In this document: positions 9,210 through 16,800 of the stretch, one piece after another
How the letters are laid out: every line of letters begins with the position of its first letter
Position numbering within the stretch: position 1 is the first letter of the stretch
NCBI GenBank assembly: GCA_046350295.1
Contig: JAXMAR010000034.1
Span: forward strand, 1 to 64,000
Length of the DNA: 64,000 nucleotides
DNA from: JAXMAR01 sp046350295
Lineage (GTDB): Bacteria > Planctomycetota > Planctomycetia > Gemmatales > Gemmataceae
Direction: 5' to 3'
Translations under genes and position numbers: made by a program
The notes under the pieces: generated by a model
What the model saw: only the letters and a program-made list of their open reading frames with translations
Databases searched by the model: none
Told to the model about the DNA's origin: nothing

Positions 9210-10445
9210 TTACGGCTTCGCCAGGGAGCCGCAGACAAGCTCTTTTCCGCTGCGGGCAAAGATGTGACGGTTCGCATAGGCCGGGGCGGACCACGCGACT
9301 TTCCTTCCGCCGAATGGGAACGTCGGCTCGAGCACGGCGACGCGGCTGATCTCCTTGTAGCCATGGGCGGAGAGCTCGGCCCGAATCAATTCACCCCGGT
9401 CCGTGTAAAGCAGCACCGAAGGGCCGTTCGGGCTCAGGTGAATGCTCGCTCCGTTTTTCAAGTCCGTAACCTTTTTCGACTCCCAAACCTGGGCGCCGGT
9501 CGACGCTTCCAGACAGATCAGCTCGCCCGATGATTTAGCGGAGAAGACATGATCGCCCCGGAAGAGCGCCGTTGACGTGTGGCTTAGGACTCTGCGCGCC
9601 GGCGCCTTCGACTCCGGCCAGAGGACCTTCCCGCCTGGCCTGTCCGGGTCGAGTCGCATCATCAAACCGCCGATCAGCAGCCGATCTTCGAAAAAGACGG
9701 GCGTGGACACGGTGTATTCGCTGCTGGTGACGAGGCGCTGACGCCAGTAGACCTTGCCCGTCGCCGGGTCCAGGCTGGTCACCGATTCTTGCGTCCAAAC
9801 GATCAGTTGCCTTTTCCCGCCCGAGGTGATGACGATCGGCGAGCTGAACGTGAGGGACTCATCCAGCGCCTTCCATACTTCCTTGCCCGTGTCCTTGTGA
9901 AGGGCGACGAGGCACGCGCCTGGCTTGCCGCCGATGAAGAGTATCAAGAGGTCCCCTTCGATCAACGGAGACGGAGCGCCGGGCGCAAACGCCGTGCGAT
10001 AGTCCCTGTCCAGGTTTCGCTGCCAAAGCACGTCCCCTTTGCGGGCATCCAGGCAAAAGAGATGGCCCACTCTCCCGACCGTGTACACTTTGCCCTTCTG
10101 CACGATCGGCGTCGCAACCGGGCCGATCTCTTGCTTGGGATCGAAGGCCCAATCTTCGTAGCCGACGTCGTAGACGTGGACCCAGAGTGATTTGCCGGTC
10201 TTCTCGTCAAAACAGTGGACACGTTCCTTGGCCTTGGGTTTCACGACCTCGGAATCGGCCAGGTAAACGCGGCCCTGGGCGACCACGGGACTCGAAAAGC
10301 CCCAGCCGACGGGGACGCGCCAGCGGATCTTCAAACCCTCGGCGGGGAAGGTCTCCAGAAGGCCGGTGTCGCTGCACACGCCGTCGCGGTTCGGCCCGCG
10401 CCACTGCGGCCAATCCTCGGCTTGCGCCGGCGGCGAGAACAACAA
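9210..10445 (-). CDS. Secreted PQQ-like beta-propeller (outer-membrane-type WD/PQQ repeat) protein
   Basis: 411 residues made of PQQ-like propeller blades. Family hallmarks are 'DWPQWRGPNRDGV' at the mature N-terminus, repeated 'x-x-G-x-x-W' blade ends (TGKSLWVHV, KGDVLWQRN, TGKEVWKAL, TGKVYWRQR, TGAQVWESK) and 'SSPVVAQGRVYL'. It is probably periplasmic or cell-surface; no cofactor-binding residues can be inferred. The start is uncertain. The frame stays open upstream for 18 codons with a good signal-peptide core (AAPALVLLF, then AQA cleavage) but has no ATG or GTG; only a TTG at 10445 is available. The start codon may have been lost or the 5' end frameshifted. Confidence 0.85.
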   Translation of the reverse strand: MLFSPPAQAEDWPQWRGPNRDGVCSDTGLLETFPAEGLKIRWRVPVGWGFSSPVVAQGRVYLADSEVVKPKAKERVHCFDEKTGKSLWVHVYDVGYEDWAFDPKQEIGPVATPIVQKGKVYTVGRVGHLFCLDARKGDVLWQRNLDRDYRTAFAPGAPSPLIEGDLLILFIGGKPGACLVALHKDTGKEVWKALDESLTFSSPIVITSGGKRQLIVWTQESVTSLDPATGKVYWRQRLVTSSEYTVSTPVFFEDRLLIGGLMMRLDPDRPGGKVLWPESKAPARRVLSHTSTALFRGDHVFSAKSSGELICLEASTGAQVWESKKVTDLKNGASIHLSPNGPSVLLYTDRGELIRAELSAHGYKEISRVAVLEPTFPFGGRKVAWSAPAYANRHIFARSGKELVCGSLAKP

Positions 10446-10730
10446 GACGAGAGCCGGGGCTGCCCTGCTTTTTTCAGAGTTTCTGGCGACTCCGCAGGAT
10501 CATCTGGCGTAACAGTTGACGGGATAATAACTTATGATTCCGTTCCAGCAAAGACCCCTCTCTGGGCTGCGTTGGCTTTTTTTGGTTGACGCCCGCGCCC
10601 GGCGGACCTTCACTCCGCCTCGACAATAACCCCGTCGCCTCAGCTTGACCGTTTCGTAAGCCGCCGGTACTGTTCGCCCGCGAATTGCGTTGCTGGCTTA
10701 CCGCGTCCTGCATTTCAAAGGACTGAAAGC

Positions 10731-11414
10731 ATGCCCCGCCTTGCCACCGCCCTGTGCTTCCTGGCTCTCCTCACCTCGTCCCGTGTGCTGCACGCCGAGA
10801 TCAATTGGAGCTACATCGGCGACAAGCAGGTTCAGATCGGCTCCGGCGGCTCGACCGTCAATTTCACCGGCACGGTCGGCAGCGCGAGCAACAGCACCGG
10901 CCTCGTCCTCTTCAACCTGACCGCGAGCAGCACGACCTCCAACGACGGTCCCCCGGATCACTTCAACAAGACGCCGTTCACGTTGACCGTGAGCGTCGTC
11001 GATGAAAAGGCCCGCGTCACCAAGACCGGGAACGAGCTTGGCACCTTGACGTTCAAAGGAGCATTCACGGCCGACATCACCAAGGGGTCGCTCACCGGCT
11101 GGTCGGTCGATTGGAACGCGAGCGAGGCTTTCGCCGTCCTCGGCAACAAGACGGTGGGCTTCCGGAAGTACGACCTCATGGTGGACGGTTTCTTGCCTCC
11201 TTCTCCCAACAACCCGCTCATCAGCGGTCAAGGCGCTATCCACGCCAGCGCACTGGTCACGACGGTGGACGGCGGTTCGGTCGGCACGACTGGTGGCAAT
11301 GATCCCCCTCCGACCCCGTCCGAGACACCCGAGCCTGGCAGCCTGCTGCTGGCCGGACTCGGCCTGAGCGGCCTGGCCGTGGCATGGCGCCGCAGGACCC
11401 GGCAGCCGCGCTAG
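10731..11414 (+). CDS. PEP-CTERM sorted extracellular protein
   Basis: 227 residues with an N-terminal signal peptide (ATALCFLALLTSSRVLHA). The mature region is all-beta and rich in Thr/Ser/Asn ('SGGSTVNFTGTVGSASNSTG'). The C-terminus is a textbook PEP-CTERM tag: the PEP box 'PEPGS', a hydrophobic helix 'LLLAGLGLSGLAVAW' and a basic tail 'RRRTRQPR'. PEP-CTERM tags direct proteins to the exosortase/rhomboid-type sorting pathway. No exosortase lies in the window. The specific role is unknown. Confidence 0.9.
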   Translation: MPRLATALCFLALLTSSRVLHAEINWSYIGDKQVQIGSGGSTVNFTGTVGSASNSTGLVLFNLTASSTTSNDGPPDHFNKTPFTLTVSVVDEKARVTKTGNELGTLTFKGAFTADITKGSLTGWSVDWNASEAFAVLGNKTVGFRKYDLMVDGFLPPSPNNPLISGQGAIHASALVTTVDGGSVGTTGGNDPPPTPSETPEPGSLLLAGLGLSGLAVAWRRRTRQPR

Positions 11415-11481
11415 TGCATTTGACTAATGCCCGGATGCGACTTACGCTCCAGTAGCGTAGCTTCTTCCCGAGGCGGATCTC

Positions 11482-12204
11482 ATGTTCGAACGGACCTTTT
11501 CGTTCTGGCGCCGGCTCGTCGGCGCCAATGCCGTTCCGACCCAGCCGGCCGGGGAGGAGCGCCGTGTCTGGGCTCGCTATCCGGCCGAGATCAAGACCAT
11601 CGCTCATCTGAACGGCAAGAGTGATACGCAGCGCTTGCAGGTGATCGTACGGGACATCTCGCTGGGAGGCGCCAACCTCGAAGTCGAGCGCTCGTTCGCG
11701 CCGGGGGCGATGCTCAGCCTGGAGCTTCCCTGCTCCCACGAGGGAGAGACGCAGGAGGTGCTCGCCTGCGTGGTTCGCATTGCGGGTGGCCCGGACAGGT
11801 GGTCGCTCGGCTGCGTCTTTTCACGCGAGCTGACGCGCGAGGACCTGGAAGGCTTCGGGGCGCAGAAGGAGCGGACGAGCCCGGAAGACCAGCGCACCTG
11901 GAAGCGTTTCACCGCGAATGTGACGGCCAGGATCCAGAAGGTGAGCGCCGCCGAGAGCCCGGTACACGACGCCCAGGTCTTGAACCTGTCGCCGAGCGGC
12001 ATCGGCCTTTCCGTCAAGGACCCCGTCGAGGCGGGCGCCCTGCTCACCGTCGACCTCACCGGCCCCGCGGGCCGCCACGCCAAGCCCATCCTCGCCTGCG
12101 TCGTCCACGTGACCGGGCATACCGGCGGGGATTATTCCCTGGGTTGCAATTTCATCCGGCAACTCCAGGAAGACGAGTGGCAGGGGCTGACACACGCGCG
12201 CTAG
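11482..12204 (+). CDS. Tandem PilZ-domain protein
   Basis: 240 residues with two PilZ domains (about 24-125 and 130-236), the receptor fold for cyclic di-GMP. Each has both binding signatures. Domain 1 has R-V-W-A-R and 'VRDISLGGANL' (D-x-S-x-x-G). Domain 2 has R-T-W-K-R and 'VLNLSPSGIGL' (N-x-S-x-x-G). A cytoplasmic c-di-GMP sensor is likely; the output is unknown because no effector domain is attached. The start has a GAGGCGG site upstream. A small hairpin (TACGCT/AGCGTA) lies in the 60 bases before the gene. It follows the PEP-CTERM gene by 67 bases on the same strand. Confidence 0.9.
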   Translation: MFERTFSFWRRLVGANAVPTQPAGEERRVWARYPAEIKTIAHLNGKSDTQRLQVIVRDISLGGANLEVERSFAPGAMLSLELPCSHEGETQEVLACVVRIAGGPDRWSLGCVFSRELTREDLEGFGAQKERTSPEDQRTWKRFTANVTARIQKVSAAESPVHDAQVLNLSPSGIGLSVKDPVEAGALLTVDLTGPAGRHAKPILACVVHVTGHTGGDYSLGCNFIRQLQEDEWQGLTHAR

Positions 12205-12358
12205 GCTCTTGTGCTCCTTTGCGGTTTTGTGAGAAGCCGTCGGAGAAGTGATTCGCTCGCGCGGCACATTTCAGCCGATCAAGGACGCTCTACTTGATTC
12301 TGCGACTCTATCGTTTCGGAATGCAGGCTCCCCGTCTGTATCCTGGAGCGTTCGCCAT

Positions 12359-12475
12359 GGGTGACGGACTACATCCGCAACCAGAAGCAACGACACGCGG
12401 AGAGACGGATGATCGGGCGATTGGAACGCGTCGATCCGGAAGCGGAGGAAGGGGAGTATCAGGCGGGAAAGTGAC
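12359..12475 (+). pseudogene. Internally deleted RAYT transposase copy
   Basis: These bases match the last about 115 bases of the intact transposase gene (13289-13403) with few changes, including the stop region. The bases just before (leader, CCTGGAGCG ribosome-binding site and ATG at 12357) also resemble the intact gene's start. The copy therefore looks like leader + start codon joined directly to the 3' end, with the catalytic HUH region removed. It is followed by the same REP cassette as the intact gene. Confidence 0.8.
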
Positions 12476-12525
12476 GCACAGGCCCGAGGCAATATGCATG
12501 TTTCGATCACGTTGGCCGCGCAGAC

Positions 12526-12790
12526 AAGCCCCGTTCACGGGGCTTCTCTTGGGGTAGTAGGCCCGCCGTTTACGGCGGGCCGGGCGGCGGGCGACGACGT
12601 GGTAGCCCCGTTCACGGGGCTTGCTCGCCGACGGCTTTAGCCACTGGAAGCGCCGGGATACGGAACGTTTCAAAGGCTAAAGCCGACGCACGGAAAGCCC
12701 CGTGAACGGGGCTACACAAACGCGATTGCCCGCTGCCCGGCCCGCCGTAAACGGCGGGCCTACTATAAGCGAAGCCCGCTGAAGCGGGCT
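12526..12790. repeat. REP/BIME cassette A
   Basis: About 265 bp of nested hairpins. In order: AAGCCCCGTTCACGGGGCTT (12526-12545); GTAG (12557-12560) then GCCCGCCGTTTACGGCGGGC; GTAG (12602-12605) then CCCCGTTCACGGGG; GGCTTTAGCC with its partner GGCTAAAGCC across a central spacer. The inverted set follows: CCCCGTGAACGGGG then CTAC (12712-12715); GCCCGCCGTAAACGGCGGGC then CTAC (12760-12763); and AAGCCCGCTGAAGCGGGCT. The halves are mirror images, as in a BIME. Each unit carries the GTAG foot that RAYT enzymes recognise in enterobacteria. Confidence 0.88.
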
Positions 12791-12821
12791 AGCCGATAGA
12801 TAGCGGTTCGGAAAGCACATC

Positions 12822-12871
12822 CGTCGTCCATATTCGTCGTCCTATTCGTCGTCCATATTCGTCGTCCATAA
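12822..12871. repeat. Short tandem repeat upstream of the RAYT gene
   Basis: Four copies of a 12-13 base unit built on CGTCGTCCATATT occur back to back about 75 bases before the transposase start. No coding role is seen. Confidence 0.7.
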
Positions 12872-12947
12872 CCGTCCTTCATGTCCCTTCTTGATTTGGC
12901 CGCGATGGCCGTGGAGAATGCATGCCGATCCTACCTGGAGCGCCCTC

Positions 12948-13403
12948 ATGGCCCGCAACTATTATTCAGAGATTCACCTGCACATCACCTGGCACACGAA
13001 GGAGAGCGCGCCGTTGCTCGTGCCGAAGGTCGAGACGATGGCGCATCACGCGATTCGGGACAAGTGCGTCAAGTTGCCAGGCGTGTTCGTCCATGAAATC
13101 GGCGGGACGGAGACGCACGTGCATGTCGCGGTTCGGATCGCGCCGACCGTCCTCATCAGCGAGGCGATCGGGCAGATCAAGGGCTATTCGTCGCACGACG
13201 TAAACAAGAAGCTCGGGGACGGGCAAAAGGTGTTGCAGTGGCAGGACGGCTATGGCGTGGTCAGCTTCGGGACGCGGAATCTCGATTGGGTGACGGATTA
13301 CATCCGCAACCAGAAGCAACGGCACGCGGAGAGACGGATGATCGGCCGCTTGGAGCGCGTGGACCCGGAAGCGGAGGAGGGTGAGTATCAGGCGGAGCGG
13401 TAA
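12948..13403 (+). CDS. REP-associated tyrosine transposase (RAYT; IS200/IS605-type Y1 HUH nuclease)
   Basis: 151 residues from the ATG at 12948, which has TGGAG eight bases upstream; earlier ATGs would add non-homologous sequence. The fold is the Y1 transposase: N-terminal 'YYSEIHLHITWHTK', the HUH metal site 'THVHVAVRI' (H-V-H) near residue 65, and the catalytic-tyrosine helix 'WVTDYIRNQKQRHAERRM' near residue 120. Such enzymes nick single-stranded DNA and are thought to spread REP hairpins. REP cassettes with GTAG feet flank it on both sides, which fits that role. The C-terminal acidic tail (VDPEAEEGEYQAER) is typical of planctomycete members. Confidence 0.92.
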   Translation: MARNYYSEIHLHITWHTKESAPLLVPKVETMAHHAIRDKCVKLPGVFVHEIGGTETHVHVAVRIAPTVLISEAIGQIKGYSSHDVNKKLGDGQKVLQWQDGYGVVSFGTRNLDWVTDYIRNQKQRHAERRMIGRLERVDPEAEEGEYQAER

Positions 13404-13482
13404 CGCTACAAGTCGTCAATGCGAGCGTCGGCACAGAACACGCTAGCGCCGTCGGCATACGCCAGCGCCTCGGAATGATGAC

Positions 13483-13530
13483 GTCGCCGCGCAGGCAAGT
13501 CGCCGCGCAGGCAAGTCGCCGCGCAGACAA
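13483..13530. repeat. 16-bp tandem repeat (3 copies)
   Basis: Three adjoining copies of GTCGCCGCGCAGGCAA (the third with one change) run directly into REP cassette B. The corresponding single copy (GGCCGCGCAGACAA) precedes cassette A. This is local slippage or duplication at the cassette edge. Confidence 0.85.
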
Positions 13531-13795
13531 GCCCCGTTCACGGGGCTTCTGTTGGGGTAGTAGGCCCGCCGTTTACGGCGGGCCGGGCGCCGGGCGCCGA
13601 CCGTCGTAGCCCCGTTCACGGGGCTTGCTCGGCGACGGCTTTAGCCATTGGTAGCGCCGGGACATGGAACGTTCAAGGGCTAAAGCCGACGCGCGGAAAG
13701 CACCGTGAACGGAGCTACACAAACGCGATTGCTCGCTGCCCGGCACGCCGTAAACGGCGGGCCTACTACCCACGCGAAGCCCGCTGAAGCGGGCT
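13529..13795. repeat. REP/BIME cassette B
   Basis: About 267 bp, a near-duplicate of cassette A in the same orientation with the same series of hairpins and GTAG/CTAC feet. The right-hand half has diverged: the CCCCGTGAACGGGG unit reads CACCGTGAACGGAG, which weakens its stem, and GGCCCGCCG reads GGCACGCCG. It follows the intact RAYT gene by about 125 bases. Confidence 0.88.
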
Positions 13796-13883
13796 GCCCG
13801 AGGTCGCGTTCCACGCGCGGGACGCCTCGCTCAGCGGCCGGACGCGAATAAGCGAGGGAAGGAGGAAAAAGTGGCTATTCACG

Positions 13884-16800
13884 TCACTTCTTCAACACCT
13901 CCAGCCGGAACTCCTTGAACCGCACCTCCATCGGGCCGCCGGCGTGAATCTGCAGGGCGAGGATGCCGCGCAGCGCTCCCTTCGCGTCATCGATGTCGAC
14001 GCACAGGTTGCCGTTGATCCACGTCCGCACCTTCGTGCCGATGGCTTCGATCTTGTATTCGTTCCAGTCGTCGACTTTGACATATTTCTCGCCGCCTTCC
14101 TTGGTCAGCAGGCCGCGGCCGTTTTCTTCGTAGAGCTTGCCCCACCAGCCGGCGCCGACGTCAGCCTGGTAGCCTTGCATCTCGGTGTCGTCGAGGTCTT
14201 CCGGTCGCTTACGCTCGCGGCTCGGAAGTTCCTTCGAGCGGAACTGGATGCCGCTGTTTTCCTTGTTCGGGGTGAGCTTCACTTTGACCGTGAGGCGGAA
14301 GTCGTCCATCGTCATGTGGCTGCGCAGGAAGGTGTTGTGCTTGATGCCGGGGCTCTTGCCGACGATCTCGCCTTTCTCCACCGACCACAGCTTGGGGTCG
14401 CCGGTCCAGCCGGTGAGGTCCTTGCCGTTGAAGAGGTCGGCGGCGTTCTCCGGCGTGGCGAGGATCGGCGTTTGCGTCGGGCTCTGGAGATATGCGATCA
14501 GGGAGCGCACTTCATGCGGGCTCATGGGCTTGAGCTGATCGTCGGGCATCAGGCTCTGGCTGGTCGGCTTCATGCTGAGGACGTCGCCGCGCGGGATGGT
14601 CAGCGTTTCCGTGGCGGTGGCGATGACATACGCGGCCGGCGTCTCGCTCTTCTTGATGCCGGTGATGAAGCGGCCGCTCTCGAGTTCGATGATGGAGACG
14701 GCGTACTCCTTGGGGATGACGGCGCTCGGGTCGACGATGTTCTCGATCAAGTAATCGAGGTTACCGCGGTTGGCGCCGGTGATCTCGGGGCCGTTCACGC
14801 CGCCTTCGCCGAAGAGTTTGTGACACTGGTAGCAGGTCTTCTTGAAGAGGGCGCGGCCGAGGGCAAGGTCGGGCGTCGGACCGGGGCCGAGGACGAGGAA
14901 TTTCATCTCCTTCATCTGCTTGGCGCGGTCAGCCGGGGTGGCGCGGATGCTGCCCCAGACGTCGCCGATCTTCTTCTCGAGAGACGCGTCGCCGAGGTTG
15001 CGGAGCGAGCGGATGACATCGGCGGAGACCTCGGCGGCCGCGAGGCGCTTCTTGCCGATCGCGTCGAGCATGGCGTGGGCGAAGGCGGGGCGGGCGGAAA
15101 GGGTGGCGAGGGCGTCGCGCTTCTCGGCGGCGCTCAACGTACCGAAGAGCTTGAGGAGACGCTCCGGCGTCTCGGGCAAGTTGTATCCGGCGAGGCCGCG
15201 GATGGCGGGGCCGCGCAGCGGCGCCTCGTCGAGGAGCTTAACGAGCATGGGGCCGACGGTCGTGTCCTTGACGGCGAGCAGCGTCTCGAGCGCGGCGGCG
15301 CGCGTCTCGGCGTCGGCTTTCGTGTCGGCGAGCGTGAGGCGGAGGCCGTCGAGCGCCTTGGCGTCGCCGAAGGTCACGGCGAGCGAGCGCGCGGTCTTCT
15401 TGACGCTGTCGCTCTCGGAGCGCGAGAGCGCGGCGTAGACCTTGGGCCAGTTATCCGGCATGGCGACCTTGGGCCGGCCCTTGAGCGCGAGCTGGATGGC
15501 GCCGAGCATCGCCTGCTGCCGCTCGGGCGTCTTGACGCGCAGCAAACAGTCGAGGACGAGGGCGAGGTCCTCGGCCTTCGCGGAGGAGGCGATGCGGCGC
15601 GTCATGAAGGGGAGGATGATGTCGATCTTCGAGTCGAGGGCGAGGTCGAGCGCTTTCTTGGCGTCCGCGTCGGCCAGCGGCTCGGCGGCGTACCAGTACA
15701 TGAGGGGGAGGTTGTGGTCGGTGTTGTCTTCCGCATGGGAAAGGAGTCTCTTAAGGACGAGGCCTTTGTCCTCGAAAGAGACCCTTTGCATGGCCGAAGC
15801 CATGTAGAGTCGAACAACGGGCGACGCGTCCAACGCGAGGTTGTGAAAGAAGAAGGTTGCTTCATCTGCTTCCTTGGTTGTCATTGTCTCAACAGCCAGT
15901 TGGATGGCCCATGCGCGGACGTGAGCGTCGAGATGGCCGTCGGCCGTGGCAAGGCATCTCTTCTGCCACCATCCTCGTTGCTCTTTCGGAACAAGAACAT
16001 GCAAGGCCCAGAGCCGCTGGCGCAGTTCTTGCTTCGCGGGCAGCTCAGCAAATCTTGCTGGGTGCAATAAACGGCTCACTTCGTCAAAAAGTTTTGGATT
16101 ACGCGAACCTCGCTCCTGAAGCAAACGTCTAGCGTGTCTGACGTACCAGTCGTTTCTATCGGCTTGAAGTTGGAAGAGCTCCTCGCTACTCTTCTTCGCC
16201 AAATCCACCTTCTCCCACTTCGTACCGCGGAAGCAAACTTTGTAGATGCGCCCGTTCGAGCGGTCCCAGATCTTCGTGTCGCCCGAGTGACAAGCCTGCT
16301 TGTCGTACCAGTCGAGCAGATACACGTTGCCGTCCGGGCCGTAGCGCATGTTGATGAAGCGGGCCCAGGCGTCGTTGGCCATCAGGAAATCGGGGCCGTG
16401 GCTGGCGACATAACCGGAGCCTTTGGGTTTGAGGACGTCCATGTTGAGGCGGCGGCCGTGGATGTTGCCCATGAAGAGCTGGTTGTGGTACTTCTCGGGC
16501 CAGGCGCCGCCGAGGTAGACCATCAGGCCGCAGTGGGCGTGGCCGCCGCCCATCGAGTCGGAGCGGTTGTTGCCGGCCCAGGGGTTGGCGCCTTGCCAGT
16601 GCAGGTGGTCGGCGATGGTCTTGATGTCGGCGTAGGTGTGCGGGTTGAAATGGGTGTTGGCCTGGCGCTCATAGCGGGCGCCCTGGATGATGTGGAAGCA
16701 GTGCGGGATGACGCAGGCCTCGACGAACGCCTGGCCGTGCTCGTCGAAGTCGAGGCCCCAGGGGTTGCTCGTGCCGTGGGCGAAGACCTCGAAGACGTGC

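Larger units (their letters stand above)
12359..13795 (+). mobile_element. RAYT/REP (REPtron-like) island
   Basis: This composite is [deleted tnpA + cassette A] followed by [intact tnpA + cassette B], two tandem copies of a 'transposase gene then REP cassette' unit, the first with its gene gutted. No target-site duplication or terminal inverted repeats of a conventional insertion sequence are seen, as expected for this non-autonomous-type arrangement. Confidence 0.75.

Noticed and set aside
8966..9364. Minus-strand frame with 'GADGDRTRNLQNAILARSQL' over the tRNA
   Set aside because: This peptide is the well-known spurious translation of the antisense strand of tRNA genes; the locus is tRNA-Ala.
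12526..13795. CRISPR array
   Set aside because: The repeats are palindromic hairpins of different sequences in mirrored order, not regular direct repeats with uniform unique spacers.
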